DNA of 64,000 bases from Nitzschia sp. DOCU1. Its lineage: Eukaryota > Bacillariophyta > Bacillariophyceae > Bacillariales > Bacillariaceae. The notes beneath the pieces were generated by a model. It had not been told where the DNA came from, did no database searches, and was given only the letters and a program-made list of their open reading frames with translations. Positions 41,101 to 55,881 of this stretch are shown here, piece after piece; positions within the stretch are counted from its first letter, which is position 1, and each line of letters opens with the position of its first letter. A program made the translations under genes and the position numbers. The stretch is from positions 1,887,049 to 1,951,048 of the forward strand of contig OX595990.1 in assembly GCA_951394045.1 (NCBI GenBank), written 5' to 3'.

Positions 41101-42896
41101 AGCCGTCGACGTCTACTACTGGAATAGAACTTCCAACGGTATCTAGCTATGGACCTTGAAGAGATTCGAGAAGCTAGATTGGTGGGAGTTGTATCCAACG
41201 CATGCAGGATGCGTTGAGGAAAGACCCTGGTGGTCTAGGAGCGATAGAATCAGCGATAACTTTAGATCTCACAATTATTTCCACTACAACTTTTTCATCG
41301 TACTTTCAGCGTAGTGCACACAACTTCGTTTATTCAGCACGGCGAGACTCACACGTTGTTCCATTACGCAACACAGTTGACATGCTTGGATGTGGCGGTA
41401 CCTTGATTGCACCGAACGTTGTCTTGAGTGCAGCTCATTGTGGTGGGGCCGTTGGTGACACAGTGTATGTCTCTGGCTACCAGTACGGCACTTCCAATTT
41501 CAATGCCATCCCGGTGAAGGTTACGAAACAAGCCAGGCACCCTCAATACAACTCGAACACTGATGAGAATGATTTTTATTTGTTCTACTTGGAGAGGGAA
41601 GTTTTTCCAAATACTCAAATCACCCTCACCCTCAACACCGATGGGGCCAAGCCATCAAACGGCCAAGACCTTACGGTCATCGGGCTTGGCACTCTGTCTT
41701 CGGGAGGCAGTACTCCAGACAAATTGAGAGACATTGTGGTTCCAGCCGTGAGCAGCTCGTTTTGCAGCTCTGGGCAGTCGTATGGAAGCGATTTCTATCC
41801 CGGTTCGATGCTTTGTGCCGGCGAGGCTGGCAAGGACTCATGCCAAGGAGACTCTGGAGGTCCCCTTGTTATCCGCAACAACAACAATCACATCCTTGTT
41901 GGTGTTGTTTCTTGGGGAGATGGCTGCGCCGATGCCAACTATCCTGGTGTGTATGCCCGAGTCAGCAGTGCGATTGATTGGATCAAGAGTGTTGCCTGTG
42001 ATACTTGGAACAGCAATGGTAGTTTTTGCGGTGGAGGCAACCCCAATCCTTCCCCGACTCCTCCAGCGCCGCAACCCACCCCTACTCCAGCACCCCAACC
42101 TTCGCCCACGTCGCCGACCGGCGGATATTGTGTCGAGTTAAGATTGGAATTCAAAACTGACAGTTGGCCGGAAGAAACTAGCTTCTATGCGGAAAACGCC
42201 AACGGAATCGTGATGCAGGGAGACAACTTCAATGCGAGACGAGTGTACAACTACGCCGCCTGCGTCTCGGACGACCTTTGCACCACCTTGAATTTTTACG
42301 ACCAATACGGCGACGGTCTCTTGGACGATGGATATTTGGTTGTCACTTGGAACAAGGAAGTGATTTACAATGGCTGGGACTTTGGCTCTGGCATGCAATG
42401 GCAATTGGGAACTGGATGCGTACGTCAGCCTCAACCAACACCTGCTCCTGTCGCTCCCACACGGGCCCCTGTCGCCCCCACACCTGCTCCCATCGCTCCC
42501 ACACGGGCCCCTGTCGCTCCTACACCTGCTCCTGTCGCCCCAACACCTGCTCCGGTTACTCCCACGCCCGCCCCTCAAGCGCCCACAAGCGGAAATTGCG
42601 CTTTTTTGAAACTGATGATGCGCACCGATGATTGGCCGGAGGAAACGTACTTCTTCTTGGAGAACGGCGCTGGTGGTCTCATATGGGATGTGCAGGGAAA
42701 TCTGCGTAAGAACAAGGATTACACCTACCAACAATGCATCCCCGTTAACGGATGTAGCATCTTGGATGTGACAGATACTTATGGCGACGGGTTGCCTGGC
42801 AGCGGGTACATGCGGATCACTTGGGGAAATCAAGTAATTCATGACGACTGGGATTATGGGTATGGCTTCACCTTTGAGCTGGGAACGGGATGCTAA
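35173..42896 (+). CDS. Secreted trypsin-like protease 1 with two C-terminal DxWPEE domains; intron carries a gypsy element
   Basis: Exons 35173–35773 and 41377–42896 give 706 residues. A signal peptide (MKFSVAAFVLSATLLG) and a long propeptide with two KEKL(Q/E)AEKE segments precede IVGG. The S1 protease has His (LSAAHC), Asp (NDFYLFYL) and Ser (CQGDSGGP); Asp in KDSC six before the Ser predicts Lys/Arg cleavage. The residue before IVGG is Asn, not Arg as in the two paralogues, so activation must differ. Pro/Thr/Ala linkers join two copies of a ~90-residue domain (DxWPEE ... YGDGLxxxGY ... LGTGC). The intron (35774–41376) is at the same place as in both paralogues and would be 75 bp without the retrotransposon, so the gene may still be functional. 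Confidence 0.88.
35793..36212 (+). repeat. 5' LTR of gypsy element 1
   Basis: 420 bp, TGCAGTAC...GTGCACA. It differs from the 3' copy at 35883 (C/G) and at three CpG sites (35926, 36042, 36072) that read TpG in the 3' copy. It includes a hairpin CAACGCAT-GCAGG-ATGCGTTG near 36090. Confidence 0.93.
36248..37432 (+). CDS. gag: Gag protein of gypsy element 1
   Basis: 394 residues from the ATG at 36248, 36 bp after the 5' LTR. The N-terminal half has a capsid-like region (EEWFLFLIGLKDVI .. LTRNLLKGQVLAAF). A zinc knuckle of the form C-x2-H-x5-H-x4-C (CLYHGANNTHATHDC) and Lys-rich, acidic-ended sequence follow. Gag ends in a single TGA (37430–37432), and the frame downstream of that stop is open directly into pol without a shift. 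Confidence 0.85.
   Translation: MKIANSIPKKTAAEKQGFKSAPVSIERPEPKELKDGAYSQYDLRIDPKDKKSLTRRVKQPHFTDGTPEEWFLFLIGLKDVIAGQDLTTGPQKFALTRNLLKGQVLAAFNAKASELEAETPESFEKSLHAVTAYVLPKRAVQLQKRYMRRICRKPPTMTMKAYVARLRELNEYLALFDEKGEKNKIPDDELMENCEFGIPAKWRKEMILQGFEPVDHTVQDFVDFCERLEATEEINEALSKKADNNGKSNDEKPSKRKRGGPRAGTDGKAKYDCLYHGANNTHATHDCLILKDQAKKMAAAHSNVAGRFKKARFENKTWRRSDSDGDGEKKKKTGELHAYIKSMVENAVKQSAKKRKAEDPPSMDNFNYDMDDLDGIDFDKLSVSDGSDSDTEMD
37433..40870 (+). pseudogene. pol: Pol of gypsy element 1 (PR–RT–RH–IN) with an internal stop
   Basis: This runs in the same frame as gag, after its TGA. It has a retropepsin-like site (LLDSGGSG), reverse transcriptase with YIDD at 38855–38866, RNase H (HTDAS), and integrase with an HHCC zinc domain (H..H..CKSCPTC). 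The three integrase acidic residues are in CVDLIG, IIYDRG and IIERVH. A TAG at 40184–40186, between the first and second integrase acidic residues, splits the protein. The aligned position in gypsy element 2 is Trp, so a single TGG-to-TAG change fits. The frame after the stop continues cleanly to 40870. Confidence 0.88.
40901..41320 (+). repeat. 3' LTR of gypsy element 1
   Basis: 420 bp, matching the copy at 35793–36212 except at four positions. It is followed directly by the remaining 56 nt of the host intron. Confidence 0.93.
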
Positions 42897-42983
42897 ACCA
42901 TGGACCCCAAAACAGCCCGAAAAATCATTCATTTTGCATATGACGACATAGTGATCTCAAATAAAAAAATTCATGGTCAGAAC

Positions 42984-43060
42984 TCAATCATTAGCTTCAC
43001 CATCGTCGTCCCCGTCGTCTGAATCCATTTCCCCACTCTCCGCGTCGCTACTGTTACTGC
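42984..43060 (-). pseudogene. Stranded C-terminal end of the HIT zinc-finger gene
   Basis: Reading on the minus strand from the target duplication (43056–43060), 23 sense codons end in TGA at 42984–42986. They code for a Ser/Asp/Glu/Gly-rich acidic tail starting NSSDAESGEMDSDD. The frame agrees exactly with the broken 3' end of the gene at 54450–55220 on the other side of the nested insertion, across the shared ACTGC duplication. This was the original end of that gene. The original stop lies 87 bp from the convergent stop of trypsin 1. Confidence 0.85.
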
Positions 43061-43403
43061 TTATGAACGGGACAAGAATTCGTCTTAGTCGAGATGAACC
43101 CTTCGACCCGATCGAATAAGAAGACTCAAGCGATTGGGCTATGAGTCATCCGAGTGCGTACCTCCAGTAGCAAATCTAGCATGGAGTACGATCGGCGACG
43201 TGGGGTAATGGGTTGATTGTAGCGTTGGCACTTGGGGCAACGTCAGCGTGTTGGGAAAGGTCATCGATGACCACTTGGGAACGGGGGACAATGGGGTTTT
43301 GGGACGGGGACCTGCGGCGAGTAGTTACAATATCTCTAACAAGTATAGTGTTACTACTACTGTGGGAGATTGCCTCTTGACCGAGGCCTATAATAGTTTA
43401 TTA
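43061..43403 (+). repeat. 5' LTR of the copia element
   Basis: 343 bp, intact. It serves as the reference that shows the 3' LTR was interrupted: the undivided sequence reads GTACCTCCAGTAGC, where the split copy has the gypsy element between two CTCCA copies. Confidence 0.92.
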
Positions 43404-43512
43404 GATTAACAGTCGCAACTGCTTCAGTTGTAACGGTTCCGATGCCTGGAGGCGGAGGATCCGGACCAGGTCCCCCGGAGGACCGCAACCCCCAACCCCG
43501 ACAACACGATCG

Positions 43513-44757
43513 ATGACGAAGGCGATATTCGCCCGAATCATTAAGGACGTGATCGGTTTGGAAGATGACGACGCTTTGGTGAAGGCTTTGGACGGTATCG
43601 GAGTAAAGGGAATGCCTGATTTGCTGGCTCTTTCGGACCAACAAATTGAGAATCTCACTTTTGTGGACGCACATGGCGCGAGACAGGATGTGCCGCTATC
43701 GCAAAAGAACCAAGTCAAGATATTGAAGGCGTGGAATGTTTATCTGTTGGCGACGTTCGGCCTGCGGAAGGTTGACTGGTCGGATGACATTATGGTGAAC
43801 TAGGATACCTGGGATGAATACCGTGTGAACGACTGTGACCCAGACAATCCAACGCCACGCAAGCTGCCATCCTCGAATTCGAGCAATGTCATCCCCCCGA
43901 CAGGCGTGCCCTCTGCGACCACAAGGAACATTTCTTCTCTCGCACAGGACTTTCGCAAGGGAATTAAACGAGACAAAACACATTACTCCGAACTGAAAGA
44001 TGAAGCCAATTGGGACGAATGGAAGCGCGCCACGCTTTTGACGGCATCCTCCCATGGCGTGGAGAATGTATTTAACCCTGGTTACAAACCCTCGAATGCA
44101 GATGAATTCCTGCTATTTCTTGAGCAACAGAAGTTTGTGTACGATGTTCTCAACGCGAAGCTGTTGACTTCCCAAGGTCAATACTTGATTAAGAAGTACG
44201 AGACTACACGTGATGCTCAGATGGTTTGGTCTGAATACTTGTCCCACGTCGAATCTTCCACAAAGGCTCTGATCGAACGCAGACAACTCATGCAGAAGAT
44301 CATGCAAGCGCGCCTCCCAGTGGATTATCGTGGCAGCTACGTTACGTTTATCAACAACTGGCTGGATTTGATTAGGAGGTTCGAGAGACTGTCGCCGATC
44401 TCGGCTCATATGTCCGATGATCAGAAGAAGGACGCCCTTCAAGCTGTTCTCTTCTATCATCCCGAATTCTCGAGAATCGATGACTACGATTATTATCAAC
44501 AAGGAACAGGGATGCTGGCGAGTACCTACGAGCAATACTTGGCTTCTGTGCAGAGAATCGCTATGAAGCTAGATCAGAGCAAGACTACAAGGCGCGAGGA
44601 GACTCGCAATCGGTCGATCAACTTCGCTGGTTTTGATGATCATTTGCCTAGCCCTGATGAATACCGTGAAGAGTACTATCAAGACGCCAATGAAGATGAT
44701 CCCGGCTACTCTGTCAACATGACAAGGTCAGCTACTCGCAATCGTTTTCAACCTTGA
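43513..44757 (+). pseudogene. gag: Copia gag with an internal stop
   Basis: The start ATG is at 43513. The frame is open for 96 codons, broken by TAG at 43801–43803, then continues in the same frame to TGA at 44755–44757. It is helical and charged, as in copia-type Gag of diatoms (NWDEWKRATLLTA, a long alpha-helical capsid-like region, and an acidic Tyr-rich end). No CCHC knuckle is present. The frame continues past the TGA into the pol remnant, as with gypsy element 1. Confidence 0.78.
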
Positions 44758-47161
44758 CGACCTGCCATGCCCAAGGAAACTTGGTACCAGCTAAAGCCTG
44801 CCGACCAAGAAGCATGGGACCGTCTATTGGATGAGGCGAAACAAGCTATTCTGTTCGCGTATAGCAACGCCAATAAGGATAAGCAATCGCCTACTCCTCG
44901 GACCCGAAATTGTAAGGTGAATCCAGAAGATCTGATAGGCCGAACCTATCTGACAGTTCCTAGCAAGGACGGTACTAGGTTACGTCTACGGATCATCAAA
45001 GCTCTCGACGATATCGATCGTCGTATCAACAACAGCGATGCTGTTATTCGCTTCAAGGCCGTTTCTTCTGATGGTTTGTTCGAAGAGATCAAGACATACA
45101 ATCAGATCTTGGACAAGCTGGAAGACGCTGACGGTACCGATGAAGTTTGGAAGTTCCGTTCCATCGACGGACACCAAGGCCCTCTCACCAAGACTGACCC
45201 TAATTACAAGGGCTCACGATGGAACGTGAGGGTTAATTGGGAGAACGGGGAGGTGACCTACGAACCTCTTTCCATCATCGGTAAAAGCGATCCAGTTTCG
45301 TGTGCTATCTACGCGAACGAAAACAAGTTACTTGAACTCGAAGGCTGGAAGCAATTCGCTCGCCTTGCACGACGACAAAAGAAACTATTACGGCTAGTTA
45401 ACCAAGCGAAACTAAAGTCCTTTCGGACAGCGCCGTTATTTAAGTTCGGTGTCGAAGTCCCACGGAACCATGCGCACGCAATGGAGCTCGACACGAAGAA
45501 TGGGAATGACCTTTGGCGACAAGCCAAGCTCAAGGAACTAGGCCAGATCGACGAGTATGAAACCTTCGTCGACTGTGGAAAGGGCACTCATCCGAAAGGA
45601 TACAAGAAGATCAAGTATCATGTCGTATACGATGTGAAACATGACCTTCGAAGGAAGGCCCGTTTGGTAGCCAATGGCAACATGGCACCGATCCCAATCT
45701 CGAGTGTCTATTCGAGCATGGTGTCGCTACGAGGAACGAGGATTACGAATATGCCTCTTTCTTGCGGAGTTAAATCAACTAGAAACCTGGACGACGGATA
45801 TTGGAAATGCGTACCTTGAAGCAAAGACCGACGAAAAGGTTTTTGTGGTAGCCGGTCCCGAGTTTGGCGACCGTGAAGGACACTCACTCATCATCTCAAA
45901 AGCTTTGTATGGGCTTTTCTCAAGCGGAAAAATGTGGTGGGAAAGGCTCAGCGAGGTCCTAACGCAAATGGGCTTCACACCGTCGAAAGCAGAAGCTGAC
46001 ATTTGGATGAGGAAGTGCGGCGATCACTACGAATACGTCGCCAGATACATCGACGACTTGGCGATTTGTTCGCGACGGAATCAAGAGATTATTGACGAAT
46101 TGACGAACGTTTACAAATTCAAGTTGAAAGGCACCGGCCCAATATCCTACCATTTGGGAGCCGACTTCTATCGCGACAAGGATGGAGTCCTGTGCATGGC
46201 GCCGAAACGATATATCGAACGAATGGTCGAAACTTACAAGCGCCTGTTCGGCAAGTTACCGAATCAAGTTTACCGATCTCCACTCGAGAAAGGCGACCAC
46301 CCAGAGCTCGACACATCGGATGAATTGGATGCCGAAGGTATAAAGTTGTATCAATCTTTGATCGGAGCTGCTCAATTGGTGATTTCTTTGGGTCATTTTG
46401 ATGTTGCCACGGCGGTGATGACTCTCTCGAGTTTTCGCGCAGCGCCGCGCAAGGGTCATTTAGAGCGTATCCGTAGAGTATACGGGTATCTCTCAAAAAT
46501 GAGACACGGTGCGATTCGCTTTCGCACTGGAGTTCCGGACTTCTCAGCCGTTCCGATTCCAGAGTACGACTGGGCAACCAGCGTATATGGGAACGTTGAG
46601 GAGCTAGTCCCGGATGATGCACCCGAGCCATTGGGCAATCAAGTTGTGACTATCACTTTCTTCGATGCCAACTTGTGCCATGACATGACCACGGGAAAAT
46701 CAGTGACTGGTATTCTCCACCTGTTAAACCAAACTCCCATCGACTACTTCTCCAAGAAGCAGCCTTTGGTCGAGACGGCCACTTACGGGAGCGAATTTAT
46801 GTCGGCCCGCCAAGCGACTGAACAGGTCATGGATCTGAGGAACACGCTACGCTATCTAGGTGTTCCAATCGAAACGAAGTCATACATGTTTGGTGACAAC
46901 AAAACTGTATGCAACAGTGCAACGAAACCTACTGCAAAGTTGAACAAACGACATGTGATCCTGTCTTATCACAGAGTTCGTGAGGCGGTAGCTGCTGGCA
47001 TCATCGCGCTGCTGCATATTCCAGGAAAGAAGAACCCGGCCGATATCCTTTCCAAAGCATGGGGTTATTCCGACATCTGGCGGATGCTGAAAACTCTTTT
47101 GTTCTGGGAAGGCGACACTGCCGCCCTTGCCGAAGACTTGGATCAACACCAAGACGGGTGA
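44758..47161 (+). pseudogene. pol: Copia pol remnant: reverse transcriptase and RNase H only
   Basis: Copia pol normally runs PR–IN–RT–RH. Here Gag-like sequence (ETWYQLKPADQEAWDRLL) passes within ~50 codons to the region that follows integrase (DLIGRTYL) and then to RT, so protease and integrase are deleted. RT is then shifted by a 7-bp tandem duplication: ACGAGGA at 45729–45735 is repeated at 45736–45742. After it the frame runs on (LETWTTDIGNAYLEA, YIDDLAI) to RNase H (ETATYGSEF) and stops at 47161. The protein cannot be made intact. Confidence 0.85.
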
Positions 47162-47195
47162 ATGGTAATGGCGTGTCATGCGGGTTCATGGGGAG

Positions 47196-47301
47196 TTATG
47201 AACGGGACGAGAATTCGTCTTAGTCGAGATGAACCCTTCGACCCGATCGAATAAGAAGACTCAAGCGATTGGGCTATGAGTCATCCGAGTGCGTACCTCC
47301 A
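47196..47301 (+). repeat. 3' LTR of the copia element, first part
   Basis: 106 bp matching 43061–43166 with one difference (CpG at 47208 versus CpA). It ends in CTCCA, the left target duplication of gypsy element 2. Confidence 0.92.
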
Positions 47302-52407
<5,106 letters not shown>

Positions 52408-52841
52408 CCTTCAAACGGGAGTTTTAAAACTGTGCCCTATCCCGGGGGTGACGAAATAAAAGTAGAAGACTATTGTAATTGTGAGACCTATGTTACACCT
52501 ATTTGCATTCATTCCAACAACAAGATTGACGAGACGAAAGATTTTCGTCTTTCAAATATTTGCGACCGATCGTTCATTTTGTGAACGTCTTTCCCCGCGC
52601 GTAAATAACGCGCATATATTCTATTCATTCGGATATGTCGATTCTAGCGGTGTCACATTGCGCGTAAACATCTCGCGCCCGGGATTAACATTTGAATCAT
52701 GAATAATTGCAATCATATTAGTCAAACTTGGAATCATTTTTTGGGCGCGATGATGTTTTCGCTCGATGCTATCACGGAAACGAAATCTCGGTCCGACCAT
52801 GGACACCATTCTATAGATCATTACTTCATCCAAACATTGTA

Positions 52842-52912
52842 TCTCAGACATCTTTTTTGCAAAGAGCTTTGAATACTATTGATAGAGGCTTATGCAAAAA
52901 AGAGGTCTGAGA
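52842..52912. repeat. 20-bp inverted repeat in the TIR element
   Basis: TCTCAGACATCTTTTTTGCA and its near-perfect complement (19 of 20) are separated by 31 nt. It may be a subterminal structure of the element or a remnant of a smaller inverted-repeat insertion. Confidence 0.6.
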
Positions 52913-53151
52913 TATTCATTTTTGAGAAAGAAATGGTGACATTCGAACAATGCGGCACGTTGTGCGCCACCGTCGGTCGGCTGCCAAAATTCAATGGAGT
53001 ATGGATGACCCATCTCTAATCTATTAGTACTATAGACAAATTACACATCTCCTAACTATTAGTACTAGATAAATTACATCTGGACGTTTCGTTCGGACGA
53101 CGAACCGGAACAGATCGGAGATGATTGACGCTTTCGGGTAACAAGAGGTGA

Positions 53152-53607
53152 ATGCCGCCGGCAGTATCATCGTCAGCATCTTCGTCGTGTCCCTCGGTGA
53201 TGGACTCATTCGAGATGCTGCAGCAACCACCATTTGAATCAATCGGCATGCTTGGATTGGCAGCAGCATTGGACGCCATGGACTCCTCATATTCGCTTTT
53301 TCTCCATGCCGCCAATCAAATGCCGACTGACAGAAGCAGCATTATCGGGAACAAGCCGGCGTCTTGGTTGCTCCGCCCTCCGTCATTACTGCTAGACGAT
53401 CCGACCACGATCCGCAATATTTTGGTAGACGAAGAAGAAGAGGTTGTGACGACGTTGCGATCAAAGGTCGATACTTTGCAGGGTGTAGTGCAAGAACTTC
53501 GTCATCAAACGGGAAGCGCTCCGAAAGCGCCTTCACGGGAGAAGTTCACTATTCTATCTTCCATGCACCAAGTTCGAGGGAATGTGGACTTCCATGTCGA
53601 AAAGTAA
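53152..53607 (+). CDS. Possible passenger ORF inside the TIR element
   Basis: 151 codons from an ATG. It is Ser-rich at the N-terminus and has a short heptad-like stretch near the C-terminus (EEEVVTTLRSKVDTLQGVV). It is not similar to any transposase I recognise. It could be captured host sequence or a chance frame, since the opposite strand is also partly open here. Confidence 0.3.
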   Translation: MPPAVSSSASSSCPSVMDSFEMLQQPPFESIGMLGLAAALDAMDSSYSLFLHAANQMPTDRSSIIGNKPASWLLRPPSLLLDDPTTIRNILVDEEEEVVTTLRSKVDTLQGVVQELRHQTGSAPKAPSREKFTILSSMHQVRGNVDFHVEK

Positions 53608-53737
53608 TTTTGTAATGGAAGTGGCTGATTGTCATGGTGTTGTTTCTGTCCCTCGTGTTGTATCATATCGTCGGTGACCGCGTGTCTTGACTAAATTCGC
53701 CACGGATATCGTCATTCTTTTCGCGGTTCGGATGGGT

Positions 53738-53770
53738 CATTTTCGTACCGTCTGGCTTGGTACGAAAATG
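53738..53770. repeat. Perfect 12-bp hairpin near the right end of the TIR element
   Basis: CATTTTCGTACC and GGTACGAAAATG flank a 9-nt loop and end just before the right terminal inverted repeat. It may be subterminal structure used in transposition. Confidence 0.6.
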
Positions 53771-53941
53771 AGATGTTTACACGGGATTTGACACCGCTAG
53801 ATTCCTCGTATCGTCGCCTTCTAACTAGGCGTCCCTAGTCTTGGCTAGCTACGACTCCTCGTCGCCCATGGTCTGAATTATTTCCTTGCCCTAATTACAT
53901 CTCCTCTATTAGGCGATGAATATTTACTACTTAGATTGTAG

Positions 53942-54449
<508 letters not shown>

Positions 54450-54452
<3 letters not shown>

Positions 54453-55220
54453 ACTGCTGCTGCGGCTCGAGGCCTCTTCATCGTCCTCGCTGCTTGATGC
54501 TGACGCATCTACAGGCTGAAACATGGGCATTTTTCGCCGCAGTTGCTTCAAGGAAAGTTCCGGAGGATCTTGACTCCAGTCCCTTGCCAGCCATTCCTCG
54601 AGTGGTTCCATCGCCACTTTGTCGTCGCCTTGTGGATCCTGCTCGCGTTCCAACACCCCTGCTACGACAAGCAATTTGTCTAGAAACATTTGAAATTGTG
54701 GAAATCGCTGTTGGACTTGCTGCAACGCTTCCGGATTGCCCGACGCCACCAATTGTCGAATCAAATCACGCAACCCCCCATCTAGAAGCTGCTGCCGAAG
54801 CCAGTCCGACCGTTCCACGGATTCTTTCATTTCCTCGGTCAACTTCCACCCCTCGTCCAAATCTTCTTCCTCGTCGCCGCGGTGCCCTTGGTGGGCCAGT
54901 GGCAGCTGAAGGGAGTCCAACTTCCATGGACTGGATGGTTGCTTCGTTGTGGGTTCAGGAGGCGCACCCGGACAAATCGTTTTGTGTTCTTTGCAGCAGG
55001 CGACGCTGCAATACAAGGCTCGGCATTTCGGACATTTGTAACCCGGGGGCTTTTCCTCGTTATTGCAAATGCAGCACGAGGGCTTGGAAGCTGGCGCTGT
55101 GGATTGGGGTGGCCCTCGTCGTCGCTTCCGGGCGTTTTGGTGGCGATGAGGTCCGCGTCGACTTTGTTGTTGACGCTTGTGATTTTCTCGTGCATGCTGA
55201 TACGGTTGGGTTTCCACCAT
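54450..55220 (-). CDS. HIT-type zinc-finger protein (ZNHIT3-like), 3' end replaced by copia LTR
   Basis: 256 residues from the ATG at 55220. A basic, Gln/Arg-rich start leads to a HIT zinc finger (CCICNNEEKPPGYKCPKC ... YCSVACCKEH ... C, about residues 48–83). A helical C-terminal half follows (SDWLRQQLLDGGLRDLIRQL, FPQFQMFLDKLLVVAGVLE) with an acidic/Ser end. ZNHIT3 works with NUFIP1 in assembling box C/D snoRNPs, so a nuclear role in snoRNP biogenesis is the best guess. The stop codon (TAA, 54450–54452) belongs to the inserted LTR, which also gives AATAAA. The native last 23 codons lie at 42984–43060. The core domains are untouched, so a shortened but functional product is possible. Confidence 0.87.
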
Positions 55221-55881
55221 TGTGAAATAGCTTCTTTGAATCGACAAGAGTAGCAACTACTCTACTTTGAATAGTAGCTAGGTGTCGAGAGTAGTGCTAC
55301 GGCATAAGAAGGGAAAACGATGCAAAGAACGTCTGGTGGTGGCTTTGTTGTTGCGATCGGAAATCGACAGAGGAGTGAGTCGAATGGTCCATATTTCCCC
55401 CGCATGCGGCATTTTTACCCTCTCGGATTTGGTTTGAACAACATGTTGGCCAACGTTTTCCGGGCATCTGTTCGTTTCATGTGGAATGCTAAGAACCGAT
55501 ACGCATGTGACATGTCACAATTTTCCCTGAACGACCAAATCAATATGCCCTTAGAAGATAAAAATGGCGCCAAATTCTCGTTGAGATAACATGTTTGCAG
55601 GCCGGTGCATTTTATTTGGGCCTGTCTGGTTGTTGTGCCCTCCCACCACTGCGCCGGCCTGTTTTTCTTCTTCCCTCCATCCATGTGCTTGCCTTCACCA
55701 CCCACCCCGCTTTCGTGAGTTTCTGGTTTTTGGCAAGTACGATACCCTTGTGTAGGTGTTGTGGTCCGGTCGGAAGATTGAATCCGACCATAATTCATCG
55801 ACCATTTTTGAGTTGGTGCGGTTTGCATAGTTGACGGCAAGCTACACCCCAAGTCCTGGAAACAGATCAGACTGCCTCATC
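55221..55881. promoter_or_regulatory. Divergent promoter region of HIT zinc-finger and trypsin 2 genes
   Basis: 661 bp between two divergent start codons. An 89-codon ATG frame (55320–55589) has no motif and is not called. No repeat is seen. Confidence 0.4.

Larger units (their letters stand above)
35793..41320 (+). mobile_element. Ty3/gypsy LTR retrotransposon 1, inside trypsin 1 intron
   Basis: 5,528-bp element with 420-bp direct LTRs (4 differences, 99.0% identical) in the same orientation as the host gene. It carries gag, protease, reverse transcriptase, RNase H and integrase in gypsy order. A purine tract (CATGGGGGCG) lies just before the 3' LTR. I found no 5-bp target duplication: the left flank reads GAAGCA and the right flank CAACTT. 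The coding region has an in-frame TGA between gag and pol and a TAG in integrase, so this copy is probably not autonomous. The near-identical LTRs mean a recent insertion. Confidence 0.93.
52645..53799. mobile_element. 1,155-bp terminal-inverted-repeat DNA element, innermost of the nest
   Basis: The ends form a 30-bp inverted repeat with 26 matches (TAGCGGTGTCA ... GTAAACATCTC on both sides). It is flanked by GATTC at 52640–52644 and 53800–53804. It encodes no recognisable transposase, so it would be mobilised in trans. It contains two hairpins (52842–52912, 53738–53770) and one 151-codon open frame. A 5-bp duplication with TAGCGGTG ends does not let me name a superfamily. Confidence 0.85.

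Noticed and set aside
41202..41376. Open frame upstream of trypsin 1 exon 2 as coding sequence
   Set aside because: These bases are the 3' LTR end and intron remainder. The acceptor AG at 41375–41376 matches the intron position of the two paralogues.
47196..47301. A solo or truncated LTR
   Set aside because: It is the first part of the copia 3' LTR; the rest continues at 54211 after the nested gypsy element.
55320..55589. 89-codon ATG frame between HIT zinc-finger and trypsin 2 genes
   Set aside because: Short, no motif, and inside a divergent promoter region.
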